From: Flavobacteriales bacterium
Lineage (GTDB): Bacteria; Bacteroidota; Bacteroidia; Flavobacteriales; Flavobacteriaceae
NCBI GenBank assembly: GCA_018335925.1
Contig: JAGXRF010000018.1
Span: 124,001-188,000, forward strand
Length of the DNA: 64,000 bases
Reading direction: 5' to 3'
Positions 45,038-53,458 of the stretch are shown piece after piece (position 1 is the stretch's first letter; every line of letters starts with the position of its first letter). Made by a program: the position numbers and the translations under genes. The notes under the pieces were generated by a model that worked only from the letters and a program-made list of their open reading frames with translations, searched no databases and had not been told where the DNA came from.

Positions 45038-47727
45038 ATATACAAGAGAAGAGATATTTAAAATTGTCGGGTCTCGAACCTTTAGTGATTACTCCTGAAA
45101 CCAATTTTGTCAATGTAGGAGAAAGAACCAACGTGACAGGTTCCCGAAAATTTCTTCGTTTAATTAAAGAAGAAAAGTACGAAGAGGCTGTCGAAATTGC
45201 TCGTGCTCAAGTAGAAGGTGGAGCCCAAATCATCGATGTGAACATGGATGAAGGGATGTTAGATGGGGTATATGCGATGACCAAATTCCTAAATTTAATT
45301 GCTGCGGAACCTGATATTGCTCGAGTTCCGGTGATGATTGACAGCTCTAAATGGGAAATTATCGAAGCCGGTTTAAAAGTTATTCAAGGAAAAGGAGTGG
45401 TAAACTCAATTTCGTTAAAAGAAGGAGAGGTAGCTTTTACTCGTCAAGCCAAACTCATAAAACGATATGGTGCTGCGGTGATTGTGATGGCTTTTGATGA
45501 GGTTGGTCAGGCAGATACTTATGAAAGACGTATCGAAATTTGCAAAAGAAGCTACGAAATTTTAGTAAATCAAGTTGGTTTTCCGGTAGAAGACATCATT
45601 TTCGATCCTAATATTTTTCCGGTTGCCACCGGAATGGAAGAGCACAAATTAAACGCTTTGGATTTTTTTAGAGCTACCAAATGGATCCGAGAAAACTTAC
45701 CGTATGCACATGTTTCGGGTGGAGTGAGTAATGTGTCGTTTTCTTTTAGAGGAAATGACAAAGTGCGTGAAGCCATGCATTCTGCATTTTTATACCATGC
45801 CATCAAACACGGCATGACGATGGGAATTGTAAACCCGGAAATGCTTGAAATTTATGACGAAATAGACCCCGTTTTGTTGGAGCATGTAGAAGATGTGTTG
45901 TTAAACCGAAGAGAAGATGCTACAGAAAGATTGTTGGATTTTGCAGAATCATTTAAAAATCAAAACTCCCCTCTCCTTCGGAGAGGAGCAGGGGGTGATG
46001 TAGAATGGAGAAATGGCACCATTCAAGAACGATTGACCTATTCCTTAGTGAAAGGTATAGATGAATTCATTGAAAAAGATGTAGAGGAAGCTAGATTACA
46101 TGCTGCAAAACCCATCGAAGTTATCGAAGTAAATTTAATGGCTGGGATGAATGTGGTAGGAGATTTATTTGGTTCAGGTAAAATGTTTTTACCGCAAGTA
46201 GTCAAGTCAGCTCGCGTAATGAAAAAAGCGGTGGCTTATCTTCAACCATTTATTTTGGCAGAAAAACAAGGTTTTTCTGCAAATGCTGGTCGCATTCTCA
46301 TGGCAACCGTTAAAGGAGATGTACATGACATAGGCAAGAACATTGTTTCGGTGGTATTGGCTTGTAATAATTATGAAATCATTGATTTAGGCGTGATGGT
46401 GCCACCAGAAAAAATCATTGAAACTGCCATCAAAGAAAACGTCGATATCATTGGGTTGAGTGGGTTAATTACCCCATCGTTAGATGAAATGGTTTATTTG
46501 GCTAAGGAAATGGACAAATTAAACATCCAAATTCCGATAATGATAGGTGGTGCCACTACTTCTCGAGCACATACTGCAGTAAAAATTGCTCCACAATACC
46601 AAGGAACGGTGGTTCATGTAAACGATGCTTCTAGAGCAGTAACTGTGGCAACCAATTTGTTGCAACCCGACACCAAAACAACCTATGCTAAAACCATTAG
46701 AGAAGAATATGATGCTTTGCGAGAAGGTTATTTAAACCGAAGCAGAGAAAAGAATTTAATTTCTTTGGAAGAAGCCCGGAAAAATAAATTGCAAATAGAT
46801 TGGAATAATTACCATCCGGTAAAGCCCAATTTTATCGGAATTAAAAAGATAGAAGTTGAAATATCTGAATTAGTAGATTTTATCGATTGGACTCCTTTTT
46901 TTCAGTCGTGGGAATTGTTTGGAAAATACCCTACTATACTTACCGATGAAGTAGTAGGGGAGCAAGCCACCAATTTGTTTGAAGATGCCCAAAAAATGTT
47001 GCATCAAATGATCAATGAAAATTGGTTAACAGCCAAGGGAATTTTAGGGATTTTTCCTGCAAATGCTGAAAATGATGACATCACACTTTTTCCAACAACC
47101 AACAACCAACCACCAACCACTTTTTTGTGTTTAAGGCAACAATTCCAAAAAACCAAAGATTATCCAAACTTAGCTCTTTCTGATTTCATTGCTCCAAAAG
47201 AAACCGGTATTCAAGATTATATAGGTTGTTTTTGTGTAACCACCGGTTTTGGAGTGGATGAAAAAGCATCAGAATTTGAAATACAATTAGACGATTATAA
47301 TGCAATTTTGGTCAAAGCTATTGGGGATAGGTTGGCAGAGGCATTTGCGGAATATCTCCATTTAAAAGTTAGAAAAGAAATTTGGGGATATGCTTCTGAG
47401 GAAGCTTTGAGTAATGAAGCTTTAATCAAAGAAGAGTACAAAGGCATACGTCCAGCTCCAGGGTATCCTGCCTGTCCGGACCATTTGGAAAAAGTTACTA
47501 TTTGGAATGTATTGCAAGTAGAACAAGAAATAGGCGTAAAGTTAACCGAAAGTATGGCCATGTGGCCAGCTTCATCGGTTTCGGGATACTATTTTGCCCA
47601 TCCGGAAAGCAAATATTTTGGTTTAGGAAAAATTCAAAAAGACCAAGTAGAGGATTATGCCAAACGAAGAGGAATATCTGTGGAAGAAGCCAAGAAATGG
47701 TTGGGTAGTGTTTTGGTTGATAGTTGA
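45028..47727 (+). CDS. metH: Methionine synthase, pterin/cobalamin/activation modules (split MetH, C-terminal part)
   Basis: 899 residues, carrying the methyl-tetrahydrofolate domain (about 15-290: [42 protein letters not shown]), Cap helices (about 330-420), the B12-binding domain with DVHDIGKNI (D431, cobalt-ligand His433) and the SAM activation domain (about 570-899: [24 protein letters not shown]). It transfers the methyl group from 5-methyl-THF to homocysteine. Two stretches look like intergenic repeat DNA read in frame: residues about 313-324 ([10 protein letters not shown]) in the pterin-Cap linker and 689-698 ([10 protein letters not shown]) in the activation domain. Confidence 0.95.
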   Translation: MVMNIQEKRYLKLSGLEPLVITPETNFVNVGERTNVTGSRKFLRLIKEEKYEEAVEIARAQVEGGAQIIDVNMDEGMLDGVYAMTKFLNLIAAEPDIARVPVMIDSSKWEIIEAGLKVIQGKGVVNSISLKEGEVAFTRQAKLIKRYGAAVIVMAFDEVGQADTYERRIEICKRSYEILVNQVGFPVEDIIFDPNIFPVATGMEEHKLNALDFFRATKWIRENLPYAHVSGGVSNVSFSFRGNDKVREAMHSAFLYHAIKHGMTMGIVNPEMLEIYDEIDPVLLEHVEDVLLNRREDATERLLDFAESFKNQNSPLLRRGAGGDVEWRNGTIQERLTYSLVKGIDEFIEKDVEEARLHAAKPIEVIEVNLMAGMNVVGDLFGSGKMFLPQVVKSARVMKKAVAYLQPFILAEKQGFSANAGRILMATVKGDVHDIGKNIVSVVLACNNYEIIDLGVMVPPEKIIETAIKENVDIIGLSGLITPSLDEMVYLAKEMDKLNIQIPIMIGGATTSRAHTAVKIAPQYQGTVVHVNDASRAVTVATNLLQPDTKTTYAKTIREEYDALREGYLNRSREKNLISLEEARKNKLQIDWNNYHPVKPNFIGIKKIEVEISELVDFIDWTPFFQSWELFGKYPTILTDEVVGEQATNLFEDAQKMLHQMINENWLTAKGILGIFPANAENDDITLFPTTNNQPPTTFLCLRQQFQKTKDYPNLALSDFIAPKETGIQDYIGCFCVTTGFGVDEKASEFEIQLDDYNAILVKAIGDRLAEAFAEYLHLKVRKEIWGYASEEALSNEALIKEEYKGIRPAPGYPACPDHLEKVTIWNVLQVEQEIGVKLTESMAMWPASSVSGYYFAHPESKYFGLGKIQKDQVEDYAKRRGISVEEAKKWLGSVLVDS
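45966..46000 (+). repeat. Palindromic repeat element inside metH coding sequence
   Basis: GC-rich stretch against an AT-rich background: CTCTCC (45971-45976), TTC loop, GGAGAG (45980-45985), with outer CCCC (45968-45971) facing GGGGG (45991-45995). This is the CCCTCTCC-loop-GGAGAGG-AGGGGGTGA type of repeat familiar from intergenic regions of flavobacteria. It is in frame and encodes [10 protein letters not shown]. Confidence 0.7.
47092..47120 (+). repeat. CAACAAC-type simple repeat inside metH
   Basis: CCAACAACCAACAACCAACC and what follows repeat the words ACCAAC and ACAACC, encoding [10 protein letters not shown]. The same words occur in the intergenic repeat at 47763-47780, 650 bp downstream. 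Confidence 0.6.
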
Positions 47728-47820
47728 TAGTTGTTGGTTTTCAGACAAACCATACATTAACCAACAACCAACAACCATTAACCATTAACCATTAACCATC
47801 AACCATTAACTATCAACTCT
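47716..47820. repeat. Simple-repeat hairpin between metH and metF
   Basis: GTTGATAGTTGATAGTTGTT (from 47716, running through the metH stop) faces about five tandem 7-bp units of AACCATT/AACCATC and ends in AACTATCAAC at 47808-47817. The arms can form a long imperfect hairpin. Likely an expanded intergenic repeat; it could act as an attenuator between metH and metF. Confidence 0.65.
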
Positions 47821-47821
47821 A

Positions 47822-48778
47822 ATGAAAATAACCGAACACATCCAAAAAGCCAACGGAAAATGCTTGTTTTCGTTTGAAATTTTACCTCCATTAAAAGGGC
47901 AAAACATCCAATGTATTTTTGATGCCATAGACCCATTAATGGAGTTTCAACCTCCTTTTATTGATGTGACTTATCACAGAGAAGAATACGAGTTTAAAGA
48001 ACTTGAAAACGGACTTTTGCAAAAAAAGGTAGTAAAAAAACGACCCGGTACGGTTGGTATTTGTGCTGCCATTCAAAGCAAATACGAAGTAGATGCCGTG
48101 CCTCATGTATTGTGTGGAGGTTTCACGAAAGAGGACACGGAAAATTTACTAATTGATTTAGATTTTTTAGGAATAGACAATGTAGTTGCTTTGCGAGGAG
48201 ATGCTTTGAAAAACGAAATTTATTTTAAGCCCGAAAAAGAAGGCAATGCGTATGCATCGGAATTGGTAAGCCAAATCAGTAATTTGAACCAAGGAATTTA
48301 TTTAGACGAAGATTTAAAAAATACTTCCAAAACCGATTTTTGTATTGGAGTAGCTGCTTATCCGGAAAAACATTTAGAAGCCCCAAGTTTGGATAGCGAT
48401 ATCCACTTTTTAAAACAAAAAATTAAAAATGGAGCCGATTATATCATCACCCAAATGTTTTTTGACAACCAAAAGTATTTTGATTTTGTTGCCAAATGTC
48501 GTCAAGCCGGAATTACCGTACCAATTATTCCAGGATTAAAACCCATTACCACCAAAAAGCAACTCAACCTGATTCCGCATCGTTTTTTTGTACAACTACC
48601 AGATGAGTTGATCATGCAAGTAGTAAAAGCAACAAACAACGATGTCGTAAAAGAAGTGGGCATTGCTTGGTGCATCCAACAAAGTAAAGAGTTGGTTGCA
48701 GCTGGTGTTCCGGTGTTGCATTACTACTCTATGGGAAAATCAGAAACCATTCAGCGAATTGCTAAAGAGGTGTTTTAA
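47822..48778 (+). CDS. metF: Methylenetetrahydrofolate reductase
   Basis: Reduces 5,10-methylene-THF to 5-methyl-THF, the methyl donor for MetH; FAD enzyme, NADH-type bacterial form. 318 residues. Family segments: FSFEILPPLKGQNIQ (with the catalytic Glu), FIDVTYHREE, HVLCGGFTKEDTENLL, NVVALRGDA, GADYIITQMFFDNQKYFDFV and VPIIPGLKPIT. Last gene of the metH-metH-metF block. Its final codons and stop (GTGTTTTAA) are part of a 138-bp repeat that also occurs 1.4 kb downstream. Confidence 0.95.
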   Translation: MKITEHIQKANGKCLFSFEILPPLKGQNIQCIFDAIDPLMEFQPPFIDVTYHREEYEFKELENGLLQKKVVKKRPGTVGICAAIQSKYEVDAVPHVLCGGFTKEDTENLLIDLDFLGIDNVVALRGDALKNEIYFKPEKEGNAYASELVSQISNLNQGIYLDEDLKNTSKTDFCIGVAAYPEKHLEAPSLDSDIHFLKQKIKNGADYIITQMFFDNQKYFDFVAKCRQAGITVPIIPGLKPITTKKQLNLIPHRFFVQLPDELIMQVVKATNNDVVKEVGIAWCIQQSKELVAAGVPVLHYYSMGKSETIQRIAKEVF

Positions 48779-48907
48779 TTCAAAAACGGATGATACCATT
48801 TTGCATCTACATAAATAAAATTACCGGATAAAGTTTCTAAAAATGCAGTTACTGCTTGTATTTCTTGTGGAGTTAGTTGTAGTTGTTGCCCAACACCTCC
48901 CGGTTTT
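48770..48907. repeat. 138-bp direct repeat, copy A (metF 3' end plus peroxidase 3' end)
   Basis: Identical in 136 of 138 positions to 50189-50326 with no gaps, by direct reading. It contains the last 9 bp of metF and the last 130 or so bp of the cytochrome c peroxidase gene on the other strand. The two mismatches change Ser-Asn to Tyr-His near the peroxidase C-terminus. Confidence 0.95.
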
Positions 48908-48984
48908 GCAAAATACCTTTTTAGAAGTTTAATGTTTTCAATACTTGTAGTGCTATTTATTTTGGTAAATATCAATGTTACCAT
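48775..48984 (-). pseudogene. Chimeric fragment: new N-terminus fused to peroxidase C-terminus
   Basis: 69-codon frame. The last 43 residues (KPGGVGQQLQLTPQEIQAVT ... VDAKWYHPFLN) repeat the C-terminus of the downstream di-heme peroxidase with two changes; the first 26 (MVTLIFTKINSTTSIENIKL) match nothing else here. Its ATG overlaps the end of the fic gene by 7 nt, so it could be translated by coupling. It has no heme motif and cannot be a peroxidase. Most likely debris of the insertion that brought fic, though a short antitoxin-like role cannot be excluded. Confidence 0.7.
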
Positions 48985-50018
48985 ATCGTGTAACTTACAT
49001 TCCGACCATTTCCTTGCTTTTCAATTAGTTCTTTTTTAACTAACTCCGATAGAATTCTTTTTACAGTTGGTGCCGGTATTGCCAATTTGTCTGAAATTTC
49101 ACCAGACTGGATGTTCGGACGGTTTTGAATAATGGTATAAATTGATTTTTCTTTAAATGAAAGTTGTGTTTCTAAACCACTTTTTTGCAGTTTTATCATT
49201 AATTGCGATTGGATATTTGATAAGCAATTCAAAAAAAATAGAATCCATTCTGTCACATCTTCGTTTGGTCGTTGTGCCTGACAACTTCTAAGCACCTGAT
49301 AATATTCGTTTTTTCGATTTTCTATTTCGTGTTCAAAACTCACGTATTGTATCCAATTATATCCGTTTTTGAGTAGTAAAAGCGTTGAAAGCAAACGACT
49401 TATTCTACCGTTTCCGTCTTGAAAAGGGTGAACGCTCAAAAAGTCATATACAAAAGATGCTACTTTGATTAACGTGTGAACTTCCGATTCTGAATTATAC
49501 CAATGGATTAACTGTCTCATAGCTTCTTCAGTTGCAAATCCCGCTTCGGTGGTTTGGAAAACAATTTGTTTTGTTCCGTCAGGAAATGTTGCTTCCACTG
49601 CGTTGCTATGCATTTTATAATTGCCTTTATGCCATTGGTCTTTGGCACTGTATTTCATCAAACTATTGTGTAAACTTTTGATATGGCTTTCTGAAACGAT
49701 GATACTTTTATAAGATTCCGAAATCAAATCTAATACTTCAAAATATCCGACTACTTCCTGAGAATCTCTATCAGTAAGCTTAGTAATGTCAATTTCTTGA
49801 AGTAGTACGTCAACTTCTTCATCGCTCATTTTGTTGCCTTCAATACGATTTGAAGCCCCTACGCTTCGAACGGTTGCAATAGTTTTTAATTCTTTAAGGC
49901 TTTGTTTTTCTTTACGTTCAATAGCTGTCCAATTTGCATCAAAACGGTCTATTTTACTAATTAAGTTAATCAGTTTCCAGTCAATATTCAATTTAAAATT
50001 GTATACTATGTTGCTCAT
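48978..50018 (-). CDS. Fic-domain AMP-transferase-type protein with N-terminal inhibitory motif and C-terminal winged helix
   Basis: 346 residues. The N-terminal Fic_N region carries the inhibitory motif SNRIEG (class II type, [S/T]xxxE[G/N]) near residue 57. The Fic core has the complete active site HPFQDGNGR near residue 197, so catalysis (normally AMP transfer to a target hydroxyl) is expected. A C-terminal winged HTH covers about 288-346 (FKEKSIYTIIQNRPNIQSGE, ISDKLAIPAPTVKRILSELV). Such proteins are thought to be self-inhibited and often autoregulated. It lies on a 1.28-kb segment between two 138-bp repeats, upstream of nothing related; the promoter is wrapped in GATAC boxes. Confidence 0.93.
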   Translation of the reverse strand: MSNIVYNFKLNIDWKLINLISKIDRFDANWTAIERKEKQSLKELKTIATVRSVGASNRIEGNKMSDEEVDVLLQEIDITKLTDRDSQEVVGYFEVLDLISESYKSIIVSESHIKSLHNSLMKYSAKDQWHKGNYKMHSNAVEATFPDGTKQIVFQTTEAGFATEEAMRQLIHWYNSESEVHTLIKVASFVYDFLSVHPFQDGNGRISRLLSTLLLLKNGYNWIQYVSFEHEIENRKNEYYQVLRSCQAQRPNEDVTEWILFFLNCLSNIQSQLMIKLQKSGLETQLSFKEKSIYTIIQNRPNIQSGEISDKLAIPAPTVKRILSELVKKELIEKQGNGRNVSYTIW

Positions 50019-50021
50019 TTC

Positions 50022-50116
50022 GATACGATTTGATACGCAAAGATACGATTATGAATTGAAACCGCAAATGAAACTTGATACGATTTGATACACTTAGATT
50101 GAATTATGATACGAAA
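50022..50116. promoter_or_regulatory. Cluster of six GATAC boxes around the fic promoter
   Basis: GATAC occurs at 50022, 50032, 50042, 50077, 50087 and 50108, spaced by 10, 10, 35, 10 and 21 bp, that is about whole helical turns. The pairs form the longer word GATACGATTTGATAC (50022-50036 and 50077-50091). Three boxes cover the start/-7 side and three lie upstream of -33. Likely operator for cooperative binding, plausibly of the Fic protein's own winged helix. Confidence 0.75.
50038..50068 (-). promoter_or_regulatory. fic promoter
   Basis: Minus strand: TTTG (50068-50065), 19-bp spacer, TATCTTTG (50045-50038). A perfect Bacteroidota promoter, with start of transcription around 50032 and a leader of about 15 nt. 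The -7 box overlaps the GATAC box at 50042. Confidence 0.8.
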
Positions 50117-50188
50117 AGTATATGTAATTTAACATTTATCAAACTCTGCGATTCGGACTGCTTTTGGAAACTGACTATGCAGTTCCTA

Positions 50189-50326
50189 GTGTTTTAATTC
50201 AAAAACGGATTAGACCATTTTGCATCTACATAAATAAAATTACCGGATAAAGTTTCTAAAAATGCAGTTACTGCTTGTATTTCTTGTGGAGTTAGTTGTA
50301 GTTGTTGCCCAACACCTCCCGGTTTT
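50189..50326. repeat. 138-bp direct repeat, copy B
   Basis: Second copy of 48770-48907. It begins with GTGTTTTAA, which is the end of metF and has no function here, then enters the peroxidase 3' end. The presence of metF-derived bases at copy B shows that the duplicated unit was the original metF/peroxidase junction. Confidence 0.95.
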
Positions 50327-51378
50327 AAACGTGGGTCTAAATTAGGGTTTTGTATGGCAGCAGTGGTTAAATTGTTGTAATGTGCAATGGCAGCTGCCAA
50401 AGTTGCTTTACTTCCATCGTGCATCATAGGGCCATTGGTGCTTTTATTCGGTTTTACCAAATCTCTTAACGAAGGAGATCGCGTATTGCTAAAATCGTTA
50501 CCTCCCAAAATGGAGGTACTTACTCCATTTGACAAGGAGTTAGGGTTGATGTCAAAAGTAGGGGGAGCATGGCAACCGGCACATCCTAGCCCTCCACCGG
50601 TACGGATGCCTCCCGGAGCAAATTGTGGAGGAGCTAAAAACAAATTTTTTCCTTGGTTTTCTTGTGCCGTAAAATTCGGAAACGGAGCTGCATCATTCGG
50701 AACTTGGCTCCTTCCTTGGTCGTATTTAGAGTCGAACGATTGGATGCTTCGAATAAACTGTGCCAAAGCCAATTGCATTTTGGTTTCGGTAATTTCTTCG
50801 GTTCCAAAAGCTAGTTTAAACAATTCTTTGTAATATCCAATTTGACTTAGTTTGGCAATCAATGCCGAAAAAGGTTGGTCGCCATTGGTGCCACTAAAAC
50901 CCATTTCTCCATGATCACGAATAGGCATGGTAGTCTGGGTTTCTAAGTTTGCAGCTCTTTCGTCCCAAAAGAACCGAACCTCATTGCCAAATCGTGCATT
51001 TACCAACCGCATGGAATGTCTTGCAGTAGTACCATTAACACCTAAACTAGCAATAGCTTGGTCGCTAAAAGCGTTGGCTTGTTGGTGGCAACTAGCACAA
51101 GAAATGGTATTGTTTGAAGATAAGTTTTTGTCATAAAACAATACTCTTCCTAAAGTAGCCCCTTCATTAGTAATGGGATTGTTTTGTCCGTTGAATCGAT
51201 TAACGTATGCTGGAATCGGTTGGTTGGCATAGTTGGGCAAGTTATCTGGTTGAATATTATTGCCAAAAGCTGCTTTGGTATGTTGAAAGGGGTCTATAGG
51301 TTGCAATCCCTCATCTTCTTTATTGCTGCAAGAAAACTGTAAGCACATTGCCAACAGTAGGAGTCCAATTTTGTTCAT
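50194..51378 (-). CDS. Di-heme cytochrome c peroxidase (CcpA/MauG family) lipoprotein
   Basis: 394 residues. Signal peptide with lipobox (LLLLAMCLQFSC), so anchored in a periplasmic membrane face. Two c-type heme sites, SCASCHQQ (near 95) and GCAGCHAPP (near 270), and the MauG/CCP fold segments LGRVLFYDKNLSSNNTISC, FWDERAANLETQ and RSPSLRDLVKP are clear. Reduces H2O2 or performs a related oxidation with electrons from the respiratory chain. Its 3' 130 or so bp are duplicated beyond the fic gene; the full gene here is intact. Confidence 0.93.
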   Translation of the reverse strand: MNKIGLLLLAMCLQFSCSNKEDEGLQPIDPFQHTKAAFGNNIQPDNLPNYANQPIPAYVNRFNGQNNPITNEGATLGRVLFYDKNLSSNNTISCASCHQQANAFSDQAIASLGVNGTTARHSMRLVNARFGNEVRFFWDERAANLETQTTMPIRDHGEMGFSGTNGDQPFSALIAKLSQIGYYKELFKLAFGTEEITETKMQLALAQFIRSIQSFDSKYDQGRSQVPNDAAPFPNFTAQENQGKNLFLAPPQFAPGGIRTGGGLGCAGCHAPPTFDINPNSLSNGVSTSILGGNDFSNTRSPSLRDLVKPNKSTNGPMMHDGSKATLAAAIAHYNNLTTAAIQNPNLDPRLKPGGVGQQLQLTPQEIQAVTAFLETLSGNFIYVDAKWSNPFLN

Positions 51379-51432
51379 TTGGTTAGGTTTAATGGTTAGG
51401 ACACCACAATGCCAAAAAGGTTTAAATTAAGA

Positions 51433-51470
51433 TAAAAAAAACTCCAACTTTTTGGGTTGGAGTTGTTTTT
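51433..51470. terminator. Terminator of rplY
   Basis: AACTCCAAC (51440-51448) pairs with GTTGGAGTT (51456-51464). On the minus strand the hairpin is followed by T7, so it ends rplY transcription before the peroxidase gene. Confidence 0.88.
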
Positions 51471-51487
51471 AAAGGATTTTAAAGAAA

Positions 51488-52093
51488 TTATTTTTTCTTT
51501 TTTCCACCTTTTTCTGCTTTGGCAGCTTCTTGTGCAGCTTTCATTGCAGCTCTTGAAATCTTCACCTGACATACTACAGTGTTGTCTGGGTGCATCAATT
51601 TAAAGTTGTTGGTTTCCAACTTGGTGATGTATAATTTGTTACCCATTTCTAATTCAGAAATGTTTGCTTCTACAAAGTCAGGTAAGTTTTTAGGTAAAGC
51701 TTTCACTTTTAATCTACGTTGGTTTAAACGTAAAACCCCACCTGCTAATACCCCTGGAGATGTTCCTGTTATTTTTACCGGAACTTCCATCAAAATTTCT
51801 TTATCGTCTCTTAATTGGTAAAAGTCGATGTGTAAAATTTTGTCAGAAACTGGGTGAAATTGGATGTCTTGTAAAATAGCATCAATTTTTTTACCAGTGT
51901 TTAACTCAATTACCACAGTGTGTGCGTTGGGAGTGTACACCAAGTTTTTAAATGCTTTGTCTTCTGCTGTAAAATGTACTGGTTGATCGCCTCCGTAAAC
52001 AACGCAAGGTACCATTCCAGCATCACGTAAGGCTTTAGTAGCTTTTTTGCCTACGCTTTCTCTTTCTTGTCCTTTGATCGTAATTGATTTCAT
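51488..52093 (-). CDS. rplY: 50S ribosomal protein L25 / general stress protein Ctc
   Basis: 5S-rRNA-binding ribosomal protein of the long (Ctc) form, 201 residues: an L25 domain at about 1-92 ([34 protein letters not shown]) and a C-terminal TL5/Ctc beta domain at about 98-185 ([36 protein letters not shown]). Ends in a Lys-rich tail ([10 protein letters not shown]). Transcribed in the same direction as prs, 100 bp upstream, the usual prs-rplY pairing. Confidence 0.95.
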   Translation of the reverse strand: MKSITIKGQERESVGKKATKALRDAGMVPCVVYGGDQPVHFTAEDKAFKNLVYTPNAHTVVIELNTGKKIDAILQDIQFHPVSDKILHIDFYQLRDDKEILMEVPVKITGTSPGVLAGGVLRLNQRRLKVKALPKNLPDFVEANISELEMGNKLYITKLETNNFKLMHPDNTVVCQVKISRAAMKAAQEAAKAEKGGKKKK

Positions 52094-52193
52094 TGTAAAA
52101 TATATAAAATTAATAAATAAAATTCTTTTCTGTTTTCTTTTGTCAACTATTAGTTATCAGTTTGGATATGCTATTCACTAATCACTAATTAAA

Positions 52194-53135
52194 CTACATT
52201 AAAAATTTTCCACTAATGGAATTGTTGTGTTGTACCATGTGCATTACTTCTGCAAATAGTGCTGCACAACTAATCACTCTTATTTTATCACTCGCACGTT
52301 GTAATGGAATCGAATCGGTTACAATCAATTCATTTAATTGCGAATTTTCAATTTTTTCGTAGGCATTGCCTGATAAAATAGCATGCGTACAAATTGCTCT
52401 TACACTAATAGCTCCTTTTTCCATCATCAAATCAGCAGCTTTGGCAATAGTTCCTCCAGTATCAATCATATCATCTACCAAAATCACGTTTCTACCTTGC
52501 ACATCACCAATCAATTCCATGGTTTCGATGATGTTGGCCTGCTTGCGTTGTTTGTAACAAACTACCACATCTGAGTTTAAAAACTTAGAGTAGGCATACG
52601 CTCTTTTAGATCCACCCATGTCAGGAGATGCAATGGTAAGATTTTCTAAATTCAAGCTTTTTACATAAGGCAAAAATATGGTAGAAGCAAATAAGTGGTC
52701 TACCGGCTTTTCAAAAAAGCCCTGAATTTGATCTGCATGCAAGTCCATGGTCATGATGCGTGTTGCACCTGCTGTTTCTAGTAGCTTGGCAATTAATTTA
52801 GCACCTATCGGAACTCTTGGTTTGTCTTTTCTGTCCTGACGAGCATATCCAAAGTATGGGATTACCGGGGTAATGTGTCTGGCAGAAGCTCTTTTGGCAG
52901 CGTCAATCATCAGTAAAAGTTCCATTAAATTGTCTGCATTAGGAAATGTAGAACAAACAATAAAAACTCTTAACCCACGAATGGACTCTTCAAATGAGGG
53001 TTGAAACTCACCGTCACTAAATTTTGAGAACGTAACTTTTCCGAGTGGTACCCCATAGCTTTCGGCTATTTTTTCGGCAAGGTATACACTATTGGAACAG
53101 GCAAATATTTTTGCTTCTGGTTCTAAATGTGGCAT
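52194..53135 (-). CDS. prs: Ribose-phosphate pyrophosphokinase
   Basis: Makes PRPP from ribose 5-phosphate and ATP for nucleotide, histidine and tryptophan synthesis. 313 residues, class I length. Motifs: KFSDGEFQPSFEESIRG, FVICSTFPNADNLMELLLMI, PYFGYARQDRKDKPRVPI, TMDLHADQIQGFF and the PRPP loop VILVDDMIDTGGTIAKA. A -7-like TAAATTTG lies at 53245-53252 on the minus strand. Paired with rplY downstream. Confidence 0.96.
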   Translation of the reverse strand: MPHLEPEAKIFACSNSVYLAEKIAESYGVPLGKVTFSKFSDGEFQPSFEESIRGLRVFIVCSTFPNADNLMELLLMIDAAKRASARHITPVIPYFGYARQDRKDKPRVPIGAKLIAKLLETAGATRIMTMDLHADQIQGFFEKPVDHLFASTIFLPYVKSLNLENLTIASPDMGGSKRAYAYSKFLNSDVVVCYKQRKQANIIETMELIGDVQGRNVILVDDMIDTGGTIAKAADLMMEKGAISVRAICTHAILSGNAYEKIENSQLNELIVTDSIPLQRASDKIRVISCAALFAEVMHMVQHNNSISGKFLM

Positions 53136-53295
53136 TTTAGTAGTTGTTTAGTTTCTTTGATATTTAATACCTGTTTAAAAGCGATTTAAATGAGGTATAA
53201 TTATCTCGGATATAGTTAGTTGTGTGTCGTTGTAAAAACGAGGTGCAAATTTAGAAATAAATTCGGAGTATTAAATATTTTTTTTGGGCTTTTTT

Positions 53296-53326
53296 TTTGG
53301 AAGATTGGCAAAATGGCTTACATTTG
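53296..53326 (+). promoter_or_regulatory. tRNA-Leu promoter
   Basis: TTTG (53296-53299), 19-bp spacer, TACATTTG (53319-53326), ending 22 bp before the tRNA. Perfect match to the Bacteroidota consensus. Confidence 0.8.
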
Positions 53327-53348
53327 CACCCACATTACTACCAGCATT

Positions 53349-53428
53349 GCCCGGATGGCGGAATTGGTAGACGCGCACGACTCAAACTCGTGTCCGAAAG
53401 GGTGTGGGTTCGATTCCCACTCCGGGTA
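53349..53428 (+). tRNA. tRNA-Leu (anticodon CAA)
   Basis: Acceptor GCCCGGA (53349-53355) pairs with TCCGGGT (53421-53427) with one G-U pair. Anticodon stem CACGA/TCGTG encloses loop CTCAAAC, anticodon CAA, reading UUG. T arm GTGGG-TTCGATT-CCCAC, and an 11-nt variable arm as expected for a class II tRNA. CCA is not encoded. UUG is a frequent Leu codon in this window. Confidence 0.96.
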
Positions 53429-53430
53429 CA

Positions 53431-53458
53431 AAACCTCTCAGAAATGGGAGGTTTTTTT
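53431..53458 (+). terminator. Terminator of tRNA-Leu
   Basis: ACCTC (53433-53437) pairs with GAGGT (53448-53452), followed by a run of seven T. Confidence 0.8.

Noticed and set aside
47716..47820. CRISPR-like short tandem repeats
   Set aside because: Units are 7 bp with no spacers; it is a simple-sequence hairpin, and no cas genes are present.
48908..50188. Interpretation of the fic segment as an ordinary transposon
   Set aside because: No terminal inverted repeats, no transposase or integrase, and flanking duplication of 138 bp instead of a few bp.
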